Shown here in pieces: positions 1-9,914 of a stretch of DNA of 64,000 nucleotides. Source of the DNA: Sclerodactyla briareus (lineage: Eukaryota > Echinodermata > Holothuroidea > Dendrochirotida > Sclerodactylidae); the NCBI GenBank assembly GCA_026419785.1, contig JAODTK010005862.1:1-64000 (forward strand), written 5' to 3'. Numbering within the stretch: position 1 is the stretch's first letter; each line of letters begins with the position of its first letter. The notes below the pieces were generated by a model. It saw only the letters and a list, made by a program, of their open reading frames with translations. It had not been told where the DNA came from and did no database searches. A program made the translations under genes and the position numbers.

Positions 1-890
1 GGCACTCATTCCATATCTTGGCAACGAAACATATCCAGAGCAATTTGTAATGGGAGGTTTTGCTCGCTAAATGTAGTCTTGTTTAAGACGAAGCTACATC
101 GTTGCAACTATCCACCAGTTGTGCCCTGCCCCAGCTATCATATATTATCAGTGGTGATTGGTGAAGGGCAATAGCATTCGTCTTGGAGAAAACCTGTTCA
201 ATATTACGTCCATTTATCCTTCACAATCTAAAGAAAGCCAATCACCACGTTTCCAAGAATCTTGTCCCGTGGGTTGCGAATTCGCTTCTACGAGGAACCT
301 TAATAAACTAACATACTAAAGATTCCTATTTCCCTTCCGAATCTGTGTGGTAATGTCTAGAAAATTAAAATTACATAATTGACAATGGAACGAACTTTCA
401 TTTCGGTCGGAGAATCCTGCAATTCATTATGCCTATTTTGATATTTTATCGACAAGAATAGGCAACATGAATAGTACGGTATATGAAAATATACTAGAGG
501 TTTTGAGAGACATCGGAAATGTGAAGTTTTCCAGGCTGTTTAATGTTCTGCAGCGAAAGTTCTCAGCCAAGTTGGAACGGTAAGATACATCCCTTTTGCC
601 GCTCATCAATAATTAATACGTTTCTCGTTGTTGATTAATTTCTGACGCAAGTAGGCCTAAAAAAGGTGATAATTTTGACTAACTTAATTAGCTTTTTCTA
701 ACGTTAGACGGTACTTTTATGCATGATTGATTTGCCCGTTCATACAGCCTAATGCAATATGCATTAAGCTTCACGAACATCGTCCTACAAGACGTCCCGT
801 GGCGAAAGGCATATCTAGGACCGACTGTTCAAGCTGTATAGGGGGACCTAGATTATGTGGAATCCAAAATTGAATCACATCACGGCTCTT
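1..890. other. unassigned sequence, no gene seen
   Basis: I see no coding signal, RNA gene or clear repeat unit in this stretch. It is moderately AT-rich, and all open frames are short and without family resemblance. Its right side runs into a dispersed TGACCT-rich repeat. Confidence 0.4.
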
Positions 891-1440
891 GAACAAGACT
901 AGTCTAAGTGAACTATATCTGGTGACCTACTTTGACCTCCCTATTGACCCTTCGAGCTCATTTGACCTAATGACCTTTGCCTCCTTTCGGTTTTTGTGAC
1001 AACAAGCTAAAATGTAAATTGTTTCTGACGTTCTAAACACTGCCATCACACGCTATCTACAGCTCTGTCCTCTGTAAAGGTTCAAATCCGCTTGTAAAAC
1101 ACGGATAATCCTTCATATTCTTTGGCAACGAAATATTTTAGGGGGGTTTGCGTAATGGATAATTTTGTTCGTTTGTGCGAACTACATCTATTACCCACTT
1201 TGACTTCTTGACATTTGGTCAGTTCTTCATAAACCGACTAGTACGACCCGTGTTTGCAACACACCATCGGTGCAGTGACGTACTTAAACACTTCTAATCA
1301 AACGCCTATGGATTCAATTTCGACATCGACTTCTCGACAACTGAAACATTTTGGGGAGATTAGCGTAAAGTTCAGTTCTTCTGCGTCATCTGTGTGGCTC
1401 CCACTAGAAACAAACTTTTCCAGTACACCAGAGTAACCAT
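890..1440 (+). repeat. dispersed TGACCT-rich repeat, copy 1
   Basis: This copy contains several TGACCT hexamers in a row (about 925-985), then a stretch on 'gtgacaacaagc', 'aacgaaatatttt' and 'gggtttgcgtaatgg'. It ends with a block (1350-1440) that recurs at about 8670-8760. The same order of motifs recurs at 8090-8760, 52200-52620 and inside the arms of the inverted repeat at 24-28 kb, so this is one dispersed family. It has no coding capacity that I can see. It is probably a non-autonomous element, but its ends are not defined. Confidence 0.6.
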
Positions 1441-1489
1441 GCAGTATTGCAGTCTATCAACCAGTTCCACATAAAAAACCAAAAAACAA

Positions 1490-2575
1490 AAAAAACGCTG
1501 CCACCAAGGTAACGAATTTATCCGTCTGTATATCGTCCGGCCGGCGAGGGGCAGGATCCCCTTGGCCAGAGATGGTTGTATTGGATCGGTCAATAATGAA
1601 TCACCAGCAACGACAACAATAAATTCCGGGAAAGGCAATCCGATAAATTCCTGTTCCGTAAGTCTTGCAATGTGTGATCCTATTATTAATTTGTACAAAC
1701 AAGTAGTCTGATTCAAAGCTTTGCAAGGTAAAACAACACATCACTATAAGTAAAACTACAAGCTCCAGAGAAAAAAAAAATCACTCAATCTATTAGTGGG
1801 GATTACTGCTGGTCTAAGCTAATACAATAACGGAGAGGGGCCCGAACCAACGGACAACCTGAGAACAATGGCGGAGCTGCGGAGCACCTAAACTGGTGAT
1901 CCTGGGAATTCTGAGGAAACTTCTATGACAAAATGACATCAATATCTTAACTGTCGACGATGATCCCACATTAAAAGACTCCCTTTTGTCAGTTACAATT
2001 GCGGCAATATAGTTTTTCTTTCCTCAGAAATGTCCCTCACTTCCTTAATGTTTAGAATAACCAGATGTACCCCCTCCATACATCGTAGAAACTACTGATT
2101 TTGCTTTCTGACAAACCCCAAGCACAATCAGAATGTTGACCTACTCTTCATCATGTTTGAATCAACGGGGCAATTTCAGTTGAAATTTCAGGACAAACAG
2201 CTCTGGCCCTGGTTCGAAACTCATATACGAAAACTCTGTACGTCCGGATTGATCCCATCAATTAGCAAATCCAATTGGTTTTGCTGAAATGTCCTCAACT
2301 ATGCCAGCTTTTGACAATTTATGGAAGTGGGGCTAGACCCTGCACACCTCCACTAGCGACATTAGCTATCCCACGTGAGTTTTACTATGCATTTGACCAC
2401 AAATCATTGTCCACGCCGTCTAATTTCTGAATAAAACCATGAGGCCTTACTTTTCTTAGATATTGCTCTCTTAATCCTTTATATATAAACTCATAAGTCA
2501 TCCACTTGAACAATAAGTACAGACCACATTCATTCATTTTTCATAGGAAATGAACTGAAATCTAGGTTAACGGCT
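1490..2575. other. 3' flank of fucosyltransferase locus, shared with block B
   Basis: This stretch is conserved between blocks A and B (47505-49115). On the minus strand there is an open frame at 1372-1716 that I do not recognise, and its reading is not kept well in the B copy. The two copies diverge abruptly at about 2575 in A and 49115 in B, where the Penelope-like element begins in A. No function is assigned. Confidence 0.4.
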
Positions 2576-4059
2576 TCACGCCTACACTCGCGAATCTTTG
2601 CCGATGAAGATGGCAACCATTAGTCTACCTCCTGTTGGGACTATTGCAACAAATTCAGGCAAATCACTTGTGAACCCACCAAAGGCATTCCCCCCCACAT
2701 TGTGAAGCCTACATTTCGGCAATCGAAGAAATGTCAAAACTACCCCCCGCCCACTGAATTCAGGAATACCTCACAAAACTGAGAGACAATCCATTGGCCT
2801 TCTGAAACTTCGCAACGATAATCGTCATCAAGCCTGCTGACAAAGGCTCTGCCGTGTGGCTATGAGCACCGAATCCTACGAATCGGAGGCAAAACGTCTT
2901 TTGGGCAACCCCGTCATTATCAGCCACTTGACTTCGACCCGCACCCAGCAAATGTTGCCCAGATTGAAACACATATAGAAATGGTATCCACGGGCTCCAT
3001 TAGCCGAAAGTCGGTCCCACCTCCTTCACTCGGAACCCCCAAGCCAGGAAGGTTTTACTTCCCTCCCCCCAAAATTCCAAGATGCAACCCCTGGCAGAGC
3101 CCATCATTTCTGGCACGGCACTGCTACATAGAAAATTTCCAAATTCGTGTACCTCCTGATTCAGCCCCTCGTCCCTTCCCTCCGTCTCACGTCAAGGACA
3201 CCACAGACTCATCAATAAAAATCGGAAAGATCAAAGATCTCCCCCTGGCACATTGCTGGCAAAACAACGGGACGTTGTCTTCTCCTTTATACCCCCAATA
3301 TCCCTCAAACGGAAGATATAGAAGCCTGTATTTCGGCTTTTCAACCAATTCCTGCCAGACACCAACCAAAGCCGATCTTGCGGAACTAATGCACCTCTTC
3401 CTAACTTGCACAATTTTGTTGTTTGGTGCTCACATTACCTGCAGGTCCACGCACGCAATGGGCACTAAAAATGGGCTCCTTTTCGTTCGCCAACCCCTCT
3501 TCAGGGAAAACTTGAAGAAGGAATTTACTCTCGGGACGGCCCTGAGGCCACTGTGTGCTCGCTAACTATTGATGACATCTTTCATAATATGGACCCACGG
3601 GAAAGAGACCTTACCTCGTTCATCGAACAAATCAACGCATTACACCCATCTATCACATTCACTGCAGAATTTTCAAAACGACAGAGTCCACCTTCCTTGA
3701 CACACGTGACGTTGGGAAAACTGGGTCACTCAAACAGACTTGTTCACAAAAAACCAACGGAAAGCACAATTTCCTACTCCCTAGCAGTTCTCACCCACCC
3801 CACTGCACGAAGAACATTTTTACAGTCAAGCTCTTCGTCGGAAAACGCATTTGCTCTGCTCCTCTGATGCTGATTTCGAGTCCCGTGCCAAACGCACTTT
3901 CAAAACATCTCCAAAAGAAGCAGTATTTCCGGAGCTCCAATGAAACGAGGCCATTGAAAAAGGCAATAGAAAGGGCACTCCCCGTTGAAACTCTGAAGTA
4001 CAAAAAACTCGTCAATCACAAACTCCATAGTACCACTCCGTATGAATAACATCCTGCCC

Positions 4060-4600
4060 TCCCACCATTGAGCGGGAGCATAGTTAGAGCGGTATCAGTG
4101 TCGCTGTGCATGCAACCAGTGTCCCATTGCGTTACGAAGTCCCAGCAGATCGCAGCACCGGGGTTTTTCCAGAAGTGGCTGTATTTGAAGTTCGACTGGC
4201 GTGTTCATGGTCTTAGGTTCCTGGTCCGCTTTGTTGAGCGTGGGCTTGGTAATTTCGGGGGGTGGTTGTGTCGGGGGGCACTTGCAATAGGCTCGTCGGT
4301 CGGCTGTGAGCAGTCGCCGTCGAACATCTTCCGTCCTCCAAAGAGTTCCCTGAGCAAGGAAAGTGGGTAAGGTCATGGTGTTCAGGCGCAATCGATCGTC
4401 GGATGGGGACGTAGAATTGCGGTCCCGGGAGCAGGGATTGGTGTCACTCCTGCCTCGATATCATCTGGCATAGTCGAGAAGAGAAGTGCGAGTTGTCGCC
4501 CCGTTGTGCTCATCCACAAATCCAAAAATTCGGTCAGGGTATCCATGCTTCATGATGTCAAAGTGGCTTCATGAACCCGTATAAATCAAATCAGGATACT
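4060..4600 (+). mobile_element. SINE-like insertion inside the Penelope-like element
   Basis: The Penelope-like reading stops after HPALPPL near 4065 and resumes near 4600 at the expected next residue block, so about 540 bases are inserted. Parts of the insert (4080-4120 and 4405-4600) match 57296-57515, where they interrupt an unrelated minisatellite. Both copies share a tRNA-like head (TAGTTAGAGCGG resembles a pol III box A) and a 'ggtcccgggagcagg' stretch. The 4120-4405 part is absent from the other copy. The imperfect repeat 'cccaccattgag' / 'acacccattagg' at the edges may be the target-site duplication. A tRNA-derived SINE is the likeliest identity but is not proven. Confidence 0.55.
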
Positions 4601-5782
4601 CACACCCATTAGGCCACTTCATTCACAAGCATTTGCCCATCCTTCAAAGTCAGGAACGCCTAAAATCTGTGTTCCCGGAACCCCCGGTTGTTGCCTACAG
4701 GCAGACCTCGGAATCTGCGTGACATATAGTCAACCGCCCATTTTCGGGAGCAAGCCTTGGTGCGAACCCGGCCGACAAACAAAAAAACACCAGAGCCCGG
4801 GGACCGACAAGAAAGATGCACCTGTTGCCCAGTGTACCAAACTTGCACAAACGTGCAAACCTTGCCGATCGCACAAACTTGTAATTGTCCAAAAGTTTGC
4901 AAGACATCCCGAATATTTCACGCCCATATCAACAGGATAGTTGATTGCGTCTCACGACGAACCTGGTGCCTACTAAAGATTACTGTAAGCCTCTGCGCGG
5001 AGTCTACAGTGACATCGGGGAAACAACAAACACACACATTCAGATAGAAGAAGGAGCGAAAACGCAGACCCAAAAACCGTCAGCACCGCAAGACCCAAAA
5101 CAGTTTGAGCAGAAGTACCGGTATTTGCTAAGCATTGACAACAATGGTACAGTCACTCCATGAAAACCTTCCACTCATCGAGAGTGATTGGCATCGACCA
5201 TGACCAAAATTGGTCCACTCAAAATCCCGCAAGAGAGAAAAGAGAAAAGAAAGAAAATTACTGGGAATATTGAAAAACCTGAAACGACGACACCATTTGG
5301 TATAACTGAACATTACGGATCCACGACCTACCATCACAAAAGAGGTAATGGTAACCACTCGGCACCACCTCCCTAATATTGCCTCTTGTCAATCACCAAG
5401 GCGCGAAATTGCGCCTTCATTAGTATAATCCTGTTGAGATTATCTCCCTGGTCAATCACTGAGCGCGCAAATTGGCCTCCCCCAGTATAATCCCACGGGA
5501 TTATCCCGGTCAATCGCCGAAACCTTAATTAGCCTCACCCCACCATTGTTTTTTTTTCCGTAGGCCTATAAATCTCAGACGTCTTCTCTTCGAGTATCAA
5601 TTCTGTAGGTCACTGCACTGACGAAGGAATAGTATGGTCCGAAAGCTCTGCATCCAAAACATAATCGGCGTTTACTCACATTTTTCCTAGCTCAATCGCT
5701 ATTTTCGCATCTCAATTCGAGATTCAAGCCAATCATGTACGTAGAACTTGTGGTTGTACAGTTTTGGCCTATTTTGTCGTAC

Positions 5783-5852
5783 TATATATATATATAATAT
5801 ATAAATATATATGATATATATATGATATGTTATATATAGATATATATATATA
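5783..5852. repeat. AT dinucleotide-rich microsatellite
   Basis: Interrupted TA repeats lie between the 3' region of the Penelope-like element and its inverted partial copy. They probably form the centre of that inverted structure. Confidence 0.85.
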
Positions 5853-6048
5853 GACAAGGGGCAAAAACTGGTAAGACAACAATGCTACGTAAATGAATAG
5901 GCTGGATCTCGAGAATGAGATGGCGAAAATAGACGGAGTCTCGAGCTAGGAAAAAATGTAGAGGTTAAAACAGCGATATGTTTTGGATGCAGAGCTGTTC
6001 GGACAATACTAGTCTTCGTTGTAGTGCATGTAGACCACGAAGTGATGT

Positions 6049-6108
6049 AATATATATATATTATATATAGATATATATATAGATTATATATATATATATC
6101 TAATATAT
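6049..6108. repeat. TA microsatellite
   Basis: Interrupted TA repeat directly next to the outer edge of the inverted tail of the Penelope-like element. Confidence 0.85.
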
Positions 6109-6109
6109 T

Positions 6110-6549
6110 GCAAGAATGTTTATGCCGGCTGTATGAAAACTACGTAGTAGTACGTAGAAAAAAGACTATGCAAAAAAAAACTGTCTAGTTTCAGTTGTTT
6201 CTTATTTTAATAGGCTCATGTTATCCATTGAGCACTCTATCAAATAGTCTGTTGCTATATTCGTTCCACCACGATCATTGTTTTTCATTGCTTTTAGACA
6301 CCCGTCCGACTTACGAAAATTGAAATTGCGCTCTTTGCAATGAATGGAGGAATATAAGTTCGGTCATACGGGGGTACGGTCAGCCAGGTAATCAATGTGT
6401 CATGTGACTATCGAGTTTCTCAATACAAAAGGTTATTCGGTGTCCAGCCTCCAAACCAGTGTCCCGGTCGTGGACATTGACACAGGTGGTGGCGAAACAT
6501 CGTGCGTTTTTCGAATGTGTGTGTGTGGTATCCCCAATGGGGAGACCAG
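6110..6549. other. 3' flank of fucosyltransferase copy A
   Basis: From about 6370 this aligns with 50740-50900 in block B (for example 'taatcaatgtgtcat'). It lies just beyond the C-terminal coding segment on the minus strand and may include the 3' UTR. No poly(A) signal stands out clearly. Confidence 0.45.
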
Positions 6550-7281
6550 TCAAATTAAGCAGCTTCGTTGATATCGAGCACAATATTGCTTTATCGATTG
6601 CTCTGTTAAAACCGAAAAAACTTCGTTAGGTAGCCAGAATCTACATTTCAATAGTAAAACGATGTACAACGAATCATTCCTATCTAAGAAGTTTGACATA
6701 CGACACAAGGTAGGACATATTGTTGAAGTCACTGATGTGGATTAAGGAATTTCTCGGTGCTAATCGTTTGTAATTGGTCTTTGGAGCTCCGTAAACTATC
6801 GGAAGCTGCGTTGGATTACGAAAAGCGTTCCGGCCACATTCTCTCCGTTATGTAGCTCTTCACGAGACTGTTTTCAAAGGCATGTATGAACTTGTGTGGA
6901 GATATTTGGCTCAGCAATGATCCATCTTGTCTTCTCTCTCCGAAGCTAATGTTCCACAACGCACGAACTTGTCAATCTCCATGATAGTGCTAAGTTTGTA
7001 ACTGAACCTTACACCGTGGCCACGCTAAGTATAACCGCAGTTTCGTGGGCATCCAAATCGCCAGTCCCGTCTTGCCATGTGCCAGTTCCTGTCATGAGGC
7101 GATGAATTCCGGCTTTCTTGTCAATGATTCTCTTGTTGTATACCGAGAAGGTATGGGAAGATCTGATCTGTAAATATAAAGTCATCGGTCCAGTTGAACA
7201 TTGTCAGTCATCTCCGTTTCCATGTGTCGTGGACTGTTCGCACGTCATATATGTATCAGTAGCTGATCGGTTCGGCGGCGG
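6550..7281 (-). pseudogene. alpha-1,3-fucosyltransferase (GT10) catalytic exon, copy A
   Basis: This is the C-terminal exon of an alpha-1,3-fucosyltransferase, a Golgi type II enzyme that moves fucose from GDP-fucose onto glycans. On the minus strand the exon starts at 7281, directly after a good 3' splice site ('tttctttcttctctgcag'). Reading downstream, family motifs appear in the expected order: acceptor-side ISYW near 7260; MFNWT at about 7188-7203, family form FNWTMTYRxDSD; AIW then MEIDKF (6969-6982), matching the VDVFGxCG region; AFENSLVKSYITERMW (about 6838-6890), the hallmark FxFENSxxxDYITEKxW donor-binding motif; YGAP.TNYKRLAPRN (6751-6800); IHISDF; and LDRNDSLY. The frame changes several times and tryptophan codons after SY are lost, so as read it is broken. 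Assembly error could account for part of this. The equivalent exon in block B has the same splice junction. Confidence 0.82.
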
Positions 7282-8080
7282 CTGCAGAGAAGAAAGAAAT
7301 CAATCCCATTAAACCAATTTACATATCTAAACCTTCATTGGGACGATTGTTGGTCACGTGGCATCGATTAAAATGGAACATCAGAACATCAAAGTGAGGC
7401 TACAATCGATATGTTTGAAATCTGAAAAAACTTCAGCAGTCTAACAGTCGCATACTTTCGCAGCAGAGTTTATAATCCAAAATATGCTAAGTGGACATGT
7501 ACGTATTGTTCGTTCACACGCATCATGAGACAGCAAACTACCATTGTGACTGCTATAGTGTTGACCTAATGTTCTATACTGATACGTTGTAGGTACGAAA
7601 CAATGGTGTAAATTATCAGTATACATGCATAGCTCTGGATTTAATGAATGTGCTATCACCAGTTTGCAATGAATATTTACCATATTCATGAGTTCAGATC
7701 ATTCACAAGCTAGCGTTGTCTACATCGGTTTTCTAGCGCGCAGTGGAGCGCTGCTTCTTCATACTTTTTTATTCCTTACCGGAGGCGAAATGAATCCATG
7801 CAGTCACTAGACCGGGCGTATATGTCTTTCTAGTGTGCAGTGTTCAGTGGGGTGTGTGTCGTGACTGTGACACTCCCTTCAGCCACTATATCCAACGGAT
7901 TGCAAAGTAGGATTGTAACAGTGTCAAGGTACAAGGTCAGTGTTAGTGCAAGGTCATTCAGAATTCAAAAAACCTGTACAGCACGGATATCTAATAAATG
8001 CAAATATCAATTAAGTTCATTACAGGTATGGTGGTTTGCAACATATGGTGGAGGTGAACCCGTAATCGAGTGATATTGTT
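7282..8080 (-). other. intron of fucosyltransferase copy A, 3' part
   Basis: This is upstream of the catalytic exon on the minus strand and begins at the splice acceptor at 7282-7300. It contains an anchor (7640-7700) that matches 51975-52040 in block B. I see no exon here, and the open frames differ between the copies. Confidence 0.5.
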
Positions 8081-8084
8081 CGTC

Positions 8085-8760
8085 TAGTTTTTAAACTACA
8101 AGATGGTACCTTATTTGACCTCATTGACCTTTCCACCTCAATTGACCTTTCGAACAATCATTTAACCTTCGACCTCATTTGACTTCTGGTCAATGTTTTG
8201 TGACGACCAGGACGTCTATCTTAGTGAGTCTTGTTGCAAAAGGACCTGAAAGTCAATGGCACGCCGTACCAAACATCGCTATCACACGCTAGGAGAGGGT
8301 GTGAAACAGGCCTATTGAAACATGATTAAATTTCAACTCCAATATATACCTTCGCAACGAATTTTTGTGGGAGGTTGAGTAATGGAGAATTTCGCTTCGT
8401 CGGAAAAATACATTCGGTGACCTTCTTTGACCTTTTACATACATTGAGCCCTCTAATGACCCCCTCTGGTCCGTCAATTTTCTGGACCACCAGACAACAA
8501 ACCAAATGACAACAAACCAAAAAGGGTCATTGCCAACTGAAGTAGCACAAAAAACACATCCGCTATAACACGCTCCGTTATCTCTTCGTTTAAAGGGGGT
8601 GATTTGATTGAAAAAAAACGTATTGAAACAATGATAACTTGGACACGACAGAGGAATAGCGTATAGGGAAGTTCTGTAAAGGGAATAGCGGAAGGGAAAT
8701 TCTGGTCGTCCATGTGGCTACCACTGGCAACAGAAACTTTTCATGTACACCAACGATTGT
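8085..8760 (+). repeat. dispersed TGACCT-rich repeat, two head-to-tail copies
   Basis: Two successive copies of the family are present: 8090-8300 and 8340-8760. Each has TGACCT hexamers spaced by a few bases, then 'gtgacgaccag' or an equivalent, then a 'tatcacacgct' segment. The second starts with 'acgaatttttgtgggaggtt', also seen near 37310. They lie in the inferred fucosyltransferase intron. The same position in block B (52200-52620) also has two copies, so they predate the duplication. Confidence 0.65.
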
Positions 8761-9914
8761 CCGATCTCACAGTGGACAATGCATTAATTGCAAGTCTATT
8801 AAGCCCAGTTCAAATAAATCCTTCCAAGAGAATGCCCCTATAGCCGTGCTATCCTTAGGGGTCTTACCGGGTTTATTACAGATCCAGTCAAGGACACACA
8901 AAATATACCCTGTGCTGTTCTCTAAGGTTCCCTGTCAAAATTCCTTAGGCTCTCAGTAGGTATAACCCACACTTACTTCCTCTTCAATCCATGGTACTGT
9001 GAAACAAATTTGTTCACCAACAAACCTTCTGGGATAACTTCCCTGTTATGGAGACGAGGGCGTAGCGGTCCGGTTGGGCCCAAGAATCTAGCTAGACGGT
9101 GGGGAGGGAGCATAGAATGAAGCCTATCCCCTCACTCCAACAAGCAGTCGCCTCCCCCACTACGGACAATTTATATCGTCCGCATTTTGCTGTGTCACGT
9201 GCCCGATGGTGTTGCTTACATATCAAAAACTCTGAGAAATATTCGGCGGCTTTTTCAAGACAACATATTGGAAAGGGAAGAGCAGAAGGGAGGTTTGCGT
9301 GTCCCGACCTTGCCAACCCCTCCCATCTCATGGCAATTCTGGTTCCCCCTTGTTAGGTGTGTGATTGTCTCATGATTAATGAGAAATGTTGAAAATGTGC
9401 AATTTTAGCCTAAATATTCGAGAAAAGATGAGCATCCGTTTTATATTGAAAACCGAATGTCCATCGCTCGATACCTCATCCCTGCCCCCACAAGGAACTT
9501 CAGTCCAAAAATTACGGCATCAAATCAGTTATATTTTGGAAGGGAAAATCGGTGATCCATGTCCGCGAATTGAAAAGGAAAAAAAAGCCACGCCGGGCCG
9601 GCCGTGACAAATGTATTCGTTTGCCACAGGGACCTATTTCCACATTTTACGAATTGTTGAGACTTATTACTATCGTTCTGAAACAGATTGTTTTTCATTG
9701 TGTAGTTTTCATATCAGTCAGTTACAATAGATTATTACAGTATCGGTGCTTCAGGACTTGTGAATGTGGACATGGACAGAAGGCGCCCCTGGAATGGGTT
9801 GGCATCTGTCGAATTTCGAATGTCTTGGTGTGTTTTGGTGTTCAAGGATCTCTGAAATCACCGGCTGAACCAATTAAACCACCAAAATGAATTCAATAGC
9901 CAATCACGGACAGA
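8760..9914. other. intronic sequence shared with block B
   Basis: 8810-9360 aligns with 52610-53100, and 9830-9910 aligns with 53165-53235. No reading frame is preserved between the copies, so I take it as intron or intergenic. The stretch 9390-9740 has no clear counterpart in B. Confidence 0.45.

Larger units (their letters stand above)
2575..6045 (+). mobile_element. Penelope-like element, degenerate, with inverted 3' tail
   Basis: This is a Penelope-like retroelement with a reverse transcriptase followed by a GIY-YIG nuclease, on the plus strand in several frames. Near 2820 the peptide reads IIVIIKPADKGSAVW, typical of the N-terminal RT of this group. Near 3040 is RFYFPPPKIP (family form RFYFLPKIHKP), and near 3195 SHVKDTTD followed by KIGKIKDLP. 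The catalytic region at about 3560-3640 reads LTIDDIFHNMD then FIEQINALHPSITFTAEFS. Thumb-like and linker segments follow to 4060. After an insertion (4060-4600) the linker resumes with LPILQSQERLKSVFPEPPVV, then a Cys-rich stretch, IGETTNTH (GIY-YIG domain) and the terminal IGIDHDQNWS...PFGI block ending near 5370. A 3' region of about 400 bases follows, and about 150 bases of it recur inverted at 5890-6040. There is no intact frame, so the copy is dead. Block B lacks it. Confidence 0.85.

Noticed and set aside
2981-3565. 194-codon open frame as a gene
   Set aside because: It is a mixture of frames across the degenerate Penelope-like reverse transcriptase. The family motifs, and not the open frame, define the feature.
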